This document shows positions 26,329-35,487 of a stretch of 64,000 bases of DNA, piece after piece. The translations under genes and the position numbers were made by a program. The stretch is from Chersky-840 sp963764205 (GTDB taxonomy: Bacteria; Actinomycetota; Acidimicrobiia; Acidimicrobiales; UBA8190), in NCBI GenBank assembly GCA_963764205.1, contig CAVXRN010000002.1, positions 1-64,000 of the forward strand, read 5' to 3'. Numbering within the stretch: the stretch's first letter is position 1; every line of letters starts with the position of its first letter. The notes beneath the pieces were generated by a model. That model searched no databases. It had not been told where the DNA came from and saw nothing but the letters and a program-made list of their open reading frames with translations.

Positions 26329-27740
26329 TCACGGTGCGACGAGGACCGTCTTTCTCTGCATCATCTCCTCGATCCCGGCCCGCCCACCCTCACGGCCGAA
26401 CCCGCTCTGCTTGTAGCCGCCGAACGGTGTGGCGGGCGACACCGTCCCCTTGCCGTTCACGACGACCATCCCGGCCTCGAGTTCTCGTACGAATCGCCCG
26501 ATGCGCCTCGAATCCGCGGTGTGGAGGTAGGCGGCCAGGCCGTAGGCGCTGTCGTTGGCCTGCGCCAACACCTCGTCCTCGGAGTCGAAGCGCATCACGG
26601 CGAGCACGGGCCCGAACACCTCGTTGCGCGCCAGGTCGCTGCGATGGTCGACGTCGCCGAAGACCGTGGGTGCCACGAACCACCCGGGCGCGAGATCACC
26701 GCCGAGGCGCGTCCCGCCGGTCAACAGCGTGGCCCCGTCGGCCGTGGCCCTGTCGATCACGGCCAGGATCCGCTCCAGGGCGGACTCGGTCACGACGGGT
26801 CCGACGACGGACGCGGGGTCGAGCGGGTCGCCTACCGGCAGCGTCCGGAGTGTGGCGAGGAGTCGGTCGAGCACAGCGTCGTACACGTCGTCGTGAACGT
26901 AGAGCCGTGTCGGCAACGCGCAGCCCTGGCCCGAGAGCAACGCGGTGCCGACGAGCGCCGCCATGGTCGCGGCGCCGTCGAGATCGGCGTCGGGAAAGAC
27001 GATGTTGGGTGACTTGCCTCCGAGCTCGAGCGCCAGCGGCGTGAGATGGCGCGCCGCGGACTCCATGATGGAACGGGCCGTGGCGCTCCCGCCGGTGAAG
27101 CTGATCTTGTCCACGCCGGGGTGGCCCACGAGGGCGGAGCCTGTCGACGCGGCGCCGACGACGACGTTGAGCACGCCCGGCGGCAGTCCGGCCTCGAGCG
27201 CGAGCTCGGCGAAGCGCAACATGCCGAAGGGGGCGATCTCGGGGGGTTTGGCGACCACCGCGTTCCCCGCCGCCAGGGCGGGGCCGCACTTCTGGCCCAT
27301 GCCCATCATCGACCCGTTCCACGGGGGGATCACAGCCACGACGCCGTAGGGCTCGAGCCGGACGTAGGAGAGCCCCGGCTCGCCCGAGAGCACCTCGCCG
27401 TCGAGCTTGTCGCACCAGCCCGCGTAGTAGCGGACCCACGCCGCCGCGTACGAGCCGGGGTGCATGACGCCCACCGGGGTGCCGTTGTCGAGAGCGGCGA
27501 GCTCGGCCGCCTCGGGCGCGTGCTGCTCGAGCAGATCCGCCAAGCGGAACAGCACGGCGGCCCGCTTGCCCGGTCGCAATGCGGCCCAAGCCCGTTGCGC
27601 GCGCACGCGGCCGCGGCCACGGCGTCGTCGACGTCGGGCGCGCCGGCCAGCCCCACCTGGGCCTGGACCTGTCCGGTCGCCGCGTACCGGTGGTCGTAGA
27701 CGCCGCCGCCGTCCCCGGCCCTCCAGCGCTCGCCGATCAA
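26329..27740 (-). CDS. NAD(P)-dependent aldehyde dehydrogenase (frameshift near 27600)
   Basis: An ALDH-family oxidoreductase of about 470 residues. The N terminus reads LIGERWRAGDGGG from a TTG at 27740. The frame slips near 27600 and resumes as RAWAALRPGKRAAV; total length is 3n+2, so one missing base explains it. The catalytic glutamate is in LELGGKSPN and the nucleophilic cysteine in SGQGCALPTR. The cofactor region GVVAVIPPWNGSM and the C-terminal NPF-like PFGGYKQSGFGREGG are intact. Substrate is unknown. It is divergent from the SDR at 27841. Confidence 0.85.
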
Positions 27741-27840
27741 ATGGCCCTGCGCCGCGAGCCGCCTGATCGTGGCTGTCGGTCTCGGTCGTCCTCACGGCCT
27801 CACAGTAATGGGCGCGCATGCCGGCGCTACCATCGGCGCG

Positions 27841-28553
27841 ATGGCACGTTTCGAGGGAAGAGTGGCGCTCGTGTCGGGTGCGGCACGCGGCATCGGCGCG
27901 GCGGTCGGACGCGTCTGGCCGACGAGGGTGCCACGGTCGTCCGCAGCGACGTCGACGACGGCGCCGACGGCGTCGACGTCGTGTGTGACGTGCGAGATGC
28001 CGCCTCGTGCGCGCGGGCCGTGGCGTTCGCGCTCGAGCACCACGGCCGGCTCGACGTCCTGGCCAATGTGGCGGGGGTCGGGATGTCGCGCCATATCGGG
28101 GAGATGACACCCGACGAGTGGCGGACCGTGATCGACGTGAACCTCACCGGCACGTTCCTCTTGTCGCAGAGCGCGCTGCCCGCCCTGCTCGCCACCAAAG
28201 GGGTGATCGTGAACATGGGATCGGTGGCAGGAATTCGAGCCACGCCCTACAACGCCGCGTATTGCGCGTCCAAAGGTGGCGTGATCATGCTGACCAAGTC
28301 GATGGCGATCGAGTTGGCCAAGTCGGGTGTTCGGGTCAACGCCGTGTGCCCGGGATCCGTCGACACCGCCTTCCTCCGGGGGTTTCGCATACCCGAGGGC
28401 GCCGACATGTCGCTCTTCGCACGGGCGGCGTCCCCCATGGGCCGGCTCATCGAGCCCACCGAGGTCGCCGCCGCGGTGGCCTACCTCGCCTCGGACGACG
28501 CGGCGACCATCAGCGGGACGACACTCGTCATCGACGGGGCCGCGACGGCCTGA
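27841..28553 (+). CDS. SDR-family oxidoreductase (frameshift near 27905)
   Basis: A short-chain dehydrogenase starting MARFEGRVALVSGAARGIGA, which contains the TGxxxGIG-type cofactor motif (SGAARGIG). The frame then slips near 27905 and continues as RLADEGATVVRSDVDD. Length is 3n+2, consistent with one missing base. Downstream elements are intact: NVAGVGMSR (NAG-like), catalytic serine in NMGSVAG and YCASKGG with the Y-x-x-x-K pair, then RVNAVCPGSVDT. Its 3' end overlaps the convergent amidohydrolase gene by 26 bp. It probably works with the divergent ALDH on an alcohol/aldehyde substrate. Confidence 0.85.
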
Positions 28554-30255
28554 GACCGGCCAGTGCCACGGTGTCGGTGTCGCGCCCCGACCGCAGCACG
28601 GTGCCGGGCCGCGCCTCGGTGACCGCACCGTCGCCCACGACCTCGACCCCCGCCACCAAGACGTGCCTCACGCCCCGGGACGCGGCCGAGAGCCGCTCAC
28701 CCCCTCCGGGCAGGTCGTGCAGGGTTGTCGCCGGCTCGCTCCCGACGGTGGCGGGATCGAAGACCACGAGATCGGCGTGCCAGCCCTCGGCCAGCCGACC
28801 CCGGTGGCGGAGCCCGTAGTGGCGCGCCGGGCGGTCGGTCATCATCTCCACCGCCTCCTCCAGCCCGAGCAGGCCCCGATCCCTGACGACTTCGCCCAGC
28901 ACCACCGTCGGGTAGTTGGCGTGGCACATGAGGTCCACATGCGCGCCGGCGTCGGACCCGCCCAACATCACGCGGGGGTCCTTCCACACCGCGGTGCGCA
29001 CCCGCCAGCCCTCGTCGGACCGTCCCAGTGACGGCGCCAGTGAGGGCAGGACCATGAACAGCGTGCGTCGCTCGACCAGGACGACGTCGATGAGCACGTC
29101 GACGACGTCGGTGCCCCGTTGTTGTGCGACCTCCGCCAGGGACCGCCCCACCCAAGGTGAGTCCGGGTCCGCGATCTCCATGACGGCGAAGTCGGCCAGC
29201 ACGCCCACCGCCTTGCGGGCGAACTTCTCGGCCCCGGCGCGCAGTCCCGCCCGGATCTCGGGGTCGGCCACCGCGGCCCGTCGCCCGGCCTCGTCGAGCG
29301 CCAGCACGTCGCGCCAGCCGCGCAATCCGGGTAAAAGGTTGTCGGCTCGCATCCGCATCATGTCGGGCAGGGCGAGCGCCACCACGTGCGCGCCGCGCGC
29401 TGCGGCGACGTCGGACGCCTCGAGCTGTTGGTGGTAGATCTCCTCCGACGCCAGGCTGCCCAGCAGGTTCCAGTTGAGCGGCCGGTCCGCCGCCAGGGAC
29501 ATGTCCGCCATGAGCTCCATGCGGTCGACGGGAATGGGGCCCACGGTGGGGATGAACTCCAACGTGGTCCCGGGGTGGGTCCGCAGCGCGCCCGCCAGGG
29601 CCACGAGCTCGTCGAAGGCGGCCAGCCGAGAAGGGACCGGCGCCCCGTCGCCGTCGAGATGGCCCTCGCCCAGCGACGACGAGAACCCGAGCGCCCCGCC
29701 GCGCAGCGACTCCTGCACCAACCGCACCATCGCGGCGAGCTGCTCCGGCGTCGCCGCCTCGCGCGTGGCCGCGTCGCCCATGACGACGCGCCGGACGGTC
29801 GAGTGCCCGACCAGGAAGCCGGCGTTGACGGCGACACCGCCGTCCAGGCGCGCCAGGTACTGGTCGAACGACGTCCAGTCCCACTCACCCCCGCTCTGGA
29901 GCGCGGTGATGGGGATCCCCTCCACCACGGCCATCATCCACTGCACGTAGTGCGCGTCGCCGGGACCGAGCGGGGCGATGGAGAACCCGCAGTTCCCTCC
30001 CAGGACGGTGGTGACACCGTGCAGGACCGACGGACTGGCCGTGGGGTCCCACAGCAGCTGGGCGTCGTAGTGGGTGTGCACGTCGACGAAGCCGGGGCAC
30101 ACCACCGCACCGCCGACGTCGATGGTCCGGGCGGCTGGTTCGCAGCGCGCGCCGACGCTCACCACTCGTCCGTCGCGCACGCCGACGTCGGCTCTCCGGG
30201 CGGGGGCGCCCGTGCCGTCGACGACGGTGCCGCCCCGCAGCGCCAGGTCGAGCAC
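28528..30255 (-). CDS. D-aminoacylase/N-acyl-D-amino-acid deacylase-family amidohydrolase (paralogue 1)
   Basis: A 575-residue metal-dependent hydrolase. The first beta-sandwich strand LRGGTVVDGTGAPARRADV leads into the TIM barrel with metal motif DVHTHYDAQLLWD. The conserved cysteine lies in GGNCGFSIAPL, and the general-base aspartate in GGSDAGAHVDL. These features define the D-aminoacylase subfamily; its members also hydrolyse N-acyl and cyclic amides. The GTG start abuts the stop of the upstream amidohydrolase-2 gene, so the two are co-translated. It is a paralogue of the 31773-33503 protein. Confidence 0.88.
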   Translation of the reverse strand: MLDLALRGGTVVDGTGAPARRADVGVRDGRVVSVGARCEPAARTIDVGGAVVCPGFVDVHTHYDAQLLWDPTASPSVLHGVTTVLGGNCGFSIAPLGPGDAHYVQWMMAVVEGIPITALQSGGEWDWTSFDQYLARLDGGVAVNAGFLVGHSTVRRVVMGDAATREAATPEQLAAMVRLVQESLRGGALGFSSSLGEGHLDGDGAPVPSRLAAFDELVALAGALRTHPGTTLEFIPTVGPIPVDRMELMADMSLAADRPLNWNLLGSLASEEIYHQQLEASDVAAARGAHVVALALPDMMRMRADNLLPGLRGWRDVLALDEAGRRAAVADPEIRAGLRAGAEKFARKAVGVLADFAVMEIADPDSPWVGRSLAEVAQQRGTDVVDVLIDVVLVERRTLFMVLPSLAPSLGRSDEGWRVRTAVWKDPRVMLGGSDAGAHVDLMCHANYPTVVLGEVVRDRGLLGLEEAVEMMTDRPARHYGLRHRGRLAEGWHADLVVFDPATVGSEPATTLHDLPGGGERLSAASRGVRHVLVAGVEVVGDGAVTEARPGTVLRSGRDTDTVALAGLRPSRPRR

Positions 30256-31686
30256 TCAGGCCTCGGCCAGGAAGCGGTCCACCGCCGCCTCCACCGCGGT
30301 GCCCTTGAAGAAGGCGGGGTTGGTCCCGGTGTAGAACCGCACCGGGTTGCTGAAGGTGAACTTCTCGAAGGCGACGGGGTCGATCCAGCCGTGCTCGACC
30401 ATCTCCCACGCCTCGACCAGCACCTCGGTCATGTCGGGGACGTCCCAATGGGCGATGTCCGATCCCATCATGGCGTGGAGCTCGGCCCCGAAGGGGTTGA
30501 CCGTGGTGTTGAACGCCATCGACGTGAGCGGGTCGTCTGCTTCGCAGCCGAAGAAGAACGGCTCGACGAACAGCTCGGTGATGTCGTGCGCCTCCTCGAT
30601 GGCGCACGCCGCGAACTCGTCCAGCATGTCCTGGGGCTCGACCGGTCGCCGCAGCAGCCGGCTGTCGAGGCGTGGCGCGTCGGGGGCGTAGCGCGCCATC
30701 ATCTCGAGGATCAGGGCGCGGTCGACCAGCGCGGGATCGAGGTCACGGCGCAGGGCCCCGAGGTGCCGTTTCTCCCAGTGGCCGACGATGTCGCTGTAGA
30801 GGGCGGCCGCCCACGCCACGCCGCCCTCGAGGAAGGCGAAGTTGAGCGAGGGGAAACGGCGCGTCACCCCGCCCAGGAAGAGCGATTTTGCCAACGATTG
30901 CTGCCCGTCGGCCAGCATCGACAGGTGGTTGAACACGTAGCTCGAGATCGACCGGTACGGGGTCATGCCGATGAACCCCGAGTGAAAGGCGATGGACACG
31001 CCGAGCTCCTGGGCCTTGGCCCACACCGGGTCGTAGTCGTAGGCGGAGTCGACGCCGAACTGATCGAGCCAGAAGGCGTAGCGAGCGACCTCGGGGTCCT
31101 TGTCCGCCAGCGCGGCGAAGGGCCGCTGCACGTACCCCGCGCACAGCACGGCCTTGAACCCCAGCCGCGTGACGGCGTAGTCGAGCTCGGCCACGGCCTC
31201 CTCGGGCGTGTGCATGGGGATCGCCGCGACGGGCGTGAGTCGATCGGCCAGCGGTGCGAAGGTTTCGGCGTTGGCTCGGTTGAGCGCCCGGCACGCGCCG
31301 CGCCGGTAGTGCTCGTCCTCGGTGTGCAGGAAGACGAGGCCGAGGCTCGGGTACACCACGCCGAAGTCGAGACCCAGCTCGTCGAGGCGTTCGTACAGCA
31401 GCGCGGGGAACAGCGCGGTGGCCAGGTCGATGGTGTGGCGGGCCGGTGCGCTCCACCACGGGCCCCGCGCCGTGCGTGTGGCCGCACGTTCGTCGGGGGT
31501 CTGTTCGTGCCAGGTGCGCTCGGTCCCTCCGTAGGCCGGGAGCAGCCGTCGCAACGAGGGATGGTCGAGCGAGAGCCCTTCGCGCTCGAGGAACGGCGCC
31601 AGGGTGGGGAGGTGCTCGGCCATGTGGCCGTCGATGTCGATGACCGGGTGGGCGAGACGCCCGTGGATGTCGGCCGAGGAAGCCAT
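30256..31686 (-). CDS. Amidohydrolase-2 family TIM-barrel hydrolase/decarboxylase
   Basis: A 476-residue protein beginning ADIHGRLAHPVIDIDGHMAEH, where DIDGH replaces the HxH metal motif as in many ACMSD-like amidohydrolase-2 proteins. Other landmarks are IAFHSGFIG, FPSLNFAFLEGGVAW (FPxLxFxxxEGG is typical of this family) and MGSDIAHWDVPD near the C terminus, which supplies the catalytic aspartate. Members hydrolyse or decarboxylate aromatic and heterocyclic acids, and the substrate cannot be named here. It is divergent from the paralogous deacylase-like gene at 31773, across a palindromic region. Confidence 0.87.
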   Translation of the reverse strand: MASSADIHGRLAHPVIDIDGHMAEHLPTLAPFLEREGLSLDHPSLRRLLPAYGGTERTWHEQTPDERAATRTARGPWWSAPARHTIDLATALFPALLYERLDELGLDFGVVYPSLGLVFLHTEDEHYRRGACRALNRANAETFAPLADRLTPVAAIPMHTPEEAVAELDYAVTRLGFKAVLCAGYVQRPFAALADKDPEVARYAFWLDQFGVDSAYDYDPVWAKAQELGVSIAFHSGFIGMTPYRSISSYVFNHLSMLADGQQSLAKSLFLGGVTRRFPSLNFAFLEGGVAWAAALYSDIVGHWEKRHLGALRRDLDPALVDRALILEMMARYAPDAPRLDSRLLRRPVEPQDMLDEFAACAIEEAHDITELFVEPFFFGCEADDPLTSMAFNTTVNPFGAELHAMMGSDIAHWDVPDMTEVLVEAWEMVEHGWIDPVAFEKFTFSNPVRFYTGTNPAFFKGTAVEAAVDRFLAEA

Positions 31687-31693
31687 AGCGGCC

Positions 31694-31731
31694 TAATATA
31701 AGCCCATTACTCGCCCCGGTCGATCGGGGCG
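31694..31731. promoter_or_regulatory. Divergent control region with palindrome between amidohydrolase operons
   Basis: An AT-rich TAATAT (31694-31699) stands out against the GC-rich background as a -10-like box. Downstream, CGCCCCG and CGGGGCG arms (31712-31718 and 31725-31731) enclose 6 bp. The placement between two divergent operons suits an operator. Confidence 0.4.
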
Positions 31732-31772
31732 TGCACACGACCGGCGACCCGCCCGGCGACGAAAAGGTGCGC

Positions 31773-33503
31773 ATGCCGTTTGACGTGGTGATCCGGAACG
31801 GAACCGTGGTGGACGGTTCGGGTTTCGGCTCGTTCCGGGCCGACGTCGGGATCTCCGACGGTCTGGTCGCCGCGGTCGGGCCGATCACCGGTCGCGGCGC
31901 CCGGGAGATCGATGCCGAGGGTCACGTGGTGACGCCGGGGTTCATCGACGGCCACACCCACATGGACGCCCAGGTGTTCTGGGACCCCACCGGGGCGAGC
32001 TCGTGCTGGCACGGCGTGACCTCGGCGGTGATGGGGAACTGCGGCTTCACCCTGGCCCCGGTCCGGCGTGAGGAGCGCGCCCTGGTGGTGCGCAATCTGG
32101 AACGAGCCGAAGACATGGACCCCGCCGCGCTCGCCGCGGGGATCGACTGGAGCTTCGAGACGTTCCCGCAGTACCTCGACACCGTCGACCGTCTCCCCAA
32201 GGCGATCAACGTGGCCGCCAACGTCGGGCACTCGGCCCTGCGCACGTGGGCCATGGGCGAGCGTGCCTTCGAACAGCAGTCCACGCCCGACGACCTCGCG
32301 CTCATGCGGGGGCAACTGCTCGAAGCCCTCGAGGCCGGCGCCATCGGGCTGTCCACGTCTCGCAGTGAACACCACGAGACCTCCGACAACCGGCCCGTCG
32401 CTTCGCGTCTGGCGTCGTGGGACGAGGTGGTGCAGCTCGTCGGCGTCATGGGCTCGTCCGGGCGCGGCATCTTCGAAGGCACCGACGGGGCCATGGGCGC
32501 CCCCGACCCCGAGGTGCGCAGGTCGTCGCTCGACCGCATGCGGGACCTCGCGGCGGACAGCCGCATCCCCATGACGTTCGGACTGGTGGCGACCCGGTCG
32601 TCGGGGTACCTGCTGGACTTCCTGGACGAGGCCGCCGCCGCGGGTGGCCGGGTGTTCGCCCAGACCCACTGCCGGGGCATCTCGGTGCTGCTGTCGTTGA
32701 AGACCAAGCTTCCCTTCGACCTGCTCCCGGCCTGGCACGATCTCCGGCGGCTGCCCGCCGAGGAGCAGGTGCACATCTTGGGCGACCCGGCACGGCGCCG
32801 CCCCTTCGTCGATGCCGCCGTGCAGGCCCAGTACGAGAAGTGGACCGGGGTGGGCGCCCAGGCCCGGCCCCCGGACTTCGACGGCATCAGGGTCTACGAG
32901 CACGGGTTGCCACCCAACCCGAGCGTGGCGGAGGTGGCCCGCCGGCGCGGCGTGCACCCGGCCGAGGCGATGATCGACCTCTGCGTCGAGTCGCGGGGCG
33001 AGCAGCTCTTCATCCAGCCCAGCCGCTACCCCCAGGACGAGGAGGTGCTCCTCCGGGCGCTACGCCATCCGCGGGCGGTGATGACGTTCTCGGACTCCGG
33101 CGCCCACGTCAGTCAGATCGCCGACTCCTCGATCCACACCCACCTCCTCGGCTACTGGGTGCGCGACCGCCAGGAGTTCACATTGGAGGAAGCGGTGCGC
33201 ATGGTGACCCTCGCCCCCGCGCTGGCGTGGGGGATGCACGACCGGGGGCTCCTGCGCCCGGGGATGGTCGCCGACGTCAATGTGTTCGACCCCGTCACGG
33301 TGGGCCCCGCGGTGCCCCGGCTCGTCGACGACCTTCCCGCCGGCGGTCGCCGGCTCGAGCAACGGTCCCACGGCTTCCTCGCCACCCTCGTCAACGGCCA
33401 GGTGACGATCGACGAGGGTGAGACGACCGGCGCCACACCGGGTCGGCTCTGGCGCAGCGGTGTCACCGCATCCACAGCATCCGGGCCTCGCGGCGGCGGA
33501 TGA
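31773..33503 (+). CDS. D-aminoacylase-type amidohydrolase (paralogue 2)
   Basis: A ~576-residue protein. I chose the ATG at 31773 (MPFDVVIRNGTVVDGSG) over an upstream in-frame start at 31731, because family members begin with this strand and the upstream DNA holds a palindrome. Metal motif DGHTHMDAQVFWD, conserved cysteine in MGNCGFTLAPV and the FSDSGAHVSQ aspartate are intact. It parallels paralogue 1 throughout, pointing to duplication and divergence within one catabolic island. The 3' end overlaps the convergent SnoaL-like gene by 41 bp. Confidence 0.88.
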   Translation: MPFDVVIRNGTVVDGSGFGSFRADVGISDGLVAAVGPITGRGAREIDAEGHVVTPGFIDGHTHMDAQVFWDPTGASSCWHGVTSAVMGNCGFTLAPVRREERALVVRNLERAEDMDPAALAAGIDWSFETFPQYLDTVDRLPKAINVAANVGHSALRTWAMGERAFEQQSTPDDLALMRGQLLEALEAGAIGLSTSRSEHHETSDNRPVASRLASWDEVVQLVGVMGSSGRGIFEGTDGAMGAPDPEVRRSSLDRMRDLAADSRIPMTFGLVATRSSGYLLDFLDEAAAAGGRVFAQTHCRGISVLLSLKTKLPFDLLPAWHDLRRLPAEEQVHILGDPARRRPFVDAAVQAQYEKWTGVGAQARPPDFDGIRVYEHGLPPNPSVAEVARRRGVHPAEAMIDLCVESRGEQLFIQPSRYPQDEEVLLRALRHPRAVMTFSDSGAHVSQIADSSIHTHLLGYWVRDRQEFTLEEAVRMVTLAPALAWGMHDRGLLRPGMVADVNVFDPVTVGPAVPRLVDDLPAGGRRLEQRSHGFLATLVNGQVTIDEGETTGATPGRLWRSGVTASTASGPRGGG

Positions 33504-33882
33504 GCCAGCGTCCCTCGTCCTGGACCACGTCGTCGACGTAGCGGATGCCCAGTGTCAGGTCGCCCTTCCCCGAGGCGGGGTCGTTGAGCTGGTACACCAC
33601 CGCATAGGTGTCGAGCGTGGCGCGGTCGGTCGGCTCGGCCGGACCGATGAGGGGCTCACCGATGAAGTGCATGCTCGTGGGGAACACCCGGGGCGCCCGC
33701 ATCGTCTCGAGCCACTCGTCAAGGGACTGCGCACCCCGGGACCCGACGATCTGCGCCTCGGGGTGGAAGAGCTCGGCCAGCGCGTCGACGTCGCGCTCGT
33801 CCGCGGCCCGGGCGTAGCGTTGCACGAGCGCCCGCAGCTCCTCGTGCGCGCTCACCGCTGTGCTCTCGAGCGCGCTGCTCAC
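33463..33882 (-). CDS. SnoaL/NTF2-like domain protein
   Basis: A 139-residue protein from the GTG at 33882, overlapping the upstream cyclase stop. It starts with a helix (SAHEELRALVQRYARAADERDVDALAELF), followed by HPEAQIVGSRG and beta strands ending IRYVDDVVQDEGRWLIRRREARMLWM, the cone-shaped SnoaL-like fold. Family members act as isomerases, dehydratases or binding proteins in polyketide, steroid and aromatic pathways. It probably processes an intermediate of the adjacent cyclase/SDR pathway. Confidence 0.82.
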   Translation of the reverse strand: MSSALESTAVSAHEELRALVQRYARAADERDVDALAELFHPEAQIVGSRGAQSLDEWLETMRAPRVFPTSMHFIGEPLIGPAEPTDRATLDTYAVVYQLNDPASGKGDLTLGIRYVDDVVQDEGRWLIRRREARMLWMR

Positions 33883-34814
33883 AGCACCGCCACCGGGTTG
33901 ACCGGGCACCCCGTCCCTCGGGGGATGCGCAAGGGGCCCATGGTGAAGAGGAACTCCCAGCGCCCGGCCTGCGCACAGCGCGCCGCCAGTGGGACCAGCG
34001 CCATGTTGTCGATCAGGTGGAGGCCGATGGCGGTGATCCCGATCTGATGGACCGGGAAGGGCCAGTCCGGCGTGCCCACGAAGGGCATGGGGTCCGAGAT
34101 CCCGTCGCTGCCGAGGAGGGCCACCTCTCGCTCGTACAACCACGGGAGGCAATCGGCGTGCAGTCCCGAGAAGCCGTCGGACCCGTGCTTGGCGCGGCGC
34201 CGCGCGTCACGGCCCCACGCCACCAGGAGCACGTCACCCGCTCCGACCTCGACGCCCTGGGCCTCCAACGTGGCGAGCAGGTCGAAGCGCGTGACCACCT
34301 GGCCGGCGTCGAGGTAGTCGCACCCCAGAGCCCGGGGCACGTCGAGAAGGACGCCGCGCCCGACCACGCCGTCGGCCATCGACATGACGGTGTTGGACCG
34401 CGCACCGTCGCTGCGCACGTCGCTGGCGGGGCGCCCACCGAACATCTCGCCCCGCACGAACATGTGCGACAGGGCGTCGACGTGGGTGGTGAACAGGCCG
34501 TGCACGTCGAGTGCGATGTGGTCCCGGGCCGCTTCGTAGCCGGGGATGCCGTTGGAGTCACGGGCGTCACCCGACGCCAACATGTGGTGGTGCGCGGGGT
34601 GCGGGTTCTCCGGTGTCGGCACGGTCCCGAGGTCACGCCCCAGGCTGACGGACTCACCCGAGCGGACCAAGGTGGCCGCGACGGCCCGGCGGGCGTCGGT
34701 GAGATGGTTGAGCGCGCCACGCTGGTCGCCGGGGCCCCAGCGATCCCAATTCTTGAGCGACTCGTACATCTCGTCCAACTCCGTCGTGGTCGGGACGCCG
34801 TAGTCACTCCCCAT
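33879..34814 (-). CDS. Cyclase-family protein (kynurenine formamidase-like metal hydrolase)
   Basis: A 311-residue protein with an N-terminal segment (WGPGDQRGALNHLTDARR) typical of the 'cyclase' Pfam group, and the metal-binding motif HVDALSHMF (HxDxxxH). The glycine-rich VLLVAWGRDARR region follows. Members hydrolyse amides or lactones, or act on polyketides. It is co-directional with TetR and SDR genes upstream (14-bp gap) and overlaps the SnoaL-like gene downstream, giving a likely four-gene operon from 36327 to 33463. Confidence 0.85.
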   Translation of the reverse strand: MGSDYGVPTTTELDEMYESLKNWDRWGPGDQRGALNHLTDARRAVAATLVRSGESVSLGRDLGTVPTPENPHPAHHHMLASGDARDSNGIPGYEAARDHIALDVHGLFTTHVDALSHMFVRGEMFGGRPASDVRSDGARSNTVMSMADGVVGRGVLLDVPRALGCDYLDAGQVVTRFDLLATLEAQGVEVGAGDVLLVAWGRDARRRAKHGSDGFSGLHADCLPWLYEREVALLGSDGISDPMPFVGTPDWPFPVHQIGITAIGLHLIDNMALVPLAARCAQAGRWEFLFTMGPLRIPRGTGCPVNPVAVL

Positions 34815-34828
34815 GGGCCCGTAGCTTG

Positions 34829-35461
34829 TCAGTCACCACGGTGCGGCGCATTCATCGCCCCGATGACCATGTCGAGGAGATTGTCGACGAACCGGTCGTC
34901 CGACACCACGTCGTGCTCACCGCCGCGATCGAGGTGCCGGGCCCGGTCTGCCGCGGCGCGCCCGATGAAGACGATGCAGAGCTCTCGTCGTGCCCGCCAC
35001 AGTCCCGACGGCACGGTGGGGCACCGCTCGCCGAACAGGTCCCACGCCGCATAGCCGGCGGTCTCCTTGAGGAGGTCGCGGATCTCGGGCGAGGTGCGAT
35101 CGATGGCGCCGGTCAGCTCGGAGCCGATCTGGAGGTAGGCCCGTTCGCGCCACCCGCGCTGCGCGAACTCGGTGATGGGCCGGACGACCGCCTCGGCCGC
35201 GGACCGGACGTCCCGAGCGGGGCGCGCCCGGGCTGCCTCGAGCAGCTCGTGCCGTCGCCGCGCGATGGCGGGGACGTGCCGGGCCAGGACGTTGCGCAGC
35301 ACCTCGTCGCGGCCGCCGAAGTGGTAGTGCACAGCGGATGCGTTTCGCTGGTGGGCGGCCCGGACGATCTCGGCGATGGAGACGTTGTCGATGCCCCGCT
35401 CGGCGAAGAGCCGCGCCGCGGCGTCGAGCAGGAGGTCGCGCGTGGACGTCGATCCGGCCAT
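34829..35461 (-). CDS. TetR-family regulator
   Basis: A 210-residue protein from the ATG at 35461 (MAGSTSTRDLLLDAAARLFAE). The helix-turn-helix is NVSIAEIVRAAHQRNASAVHYHFGGR. This segment, with Asn-Ala-Ser-Ala before HYHF, matches a TetR group whose ligands are often CoA thioesters or hydrophobic acids. It sits inside the SDR-TetR-cyclase-SnoaL unit and probably controls it. An upstream extension is a shadow of the SDR gene. Confidence 0.88.
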   Translation of the reverse strand: MAGSTSTRDLLLDAAARLFAERGIDNVSIAEIVRAAHQRNASAVHYHFGGRDEVLRNVLARHVPAIARRRHELLEAARARPARDVRSAAEAVVRPITEFAQRGWRERAYLQIGSELTGAIDRTSPEIRDLLKETAGYAAWDLFGERCPTVPSGLWRARRELCIVFIGRAAADRARHLDRGGEHDVVSDDRFVDNLLDMVIGAMNAPHRGD

Positions 35462-35487
35462 CGGTGCGACAGTAGCGGCGGGGTTGC

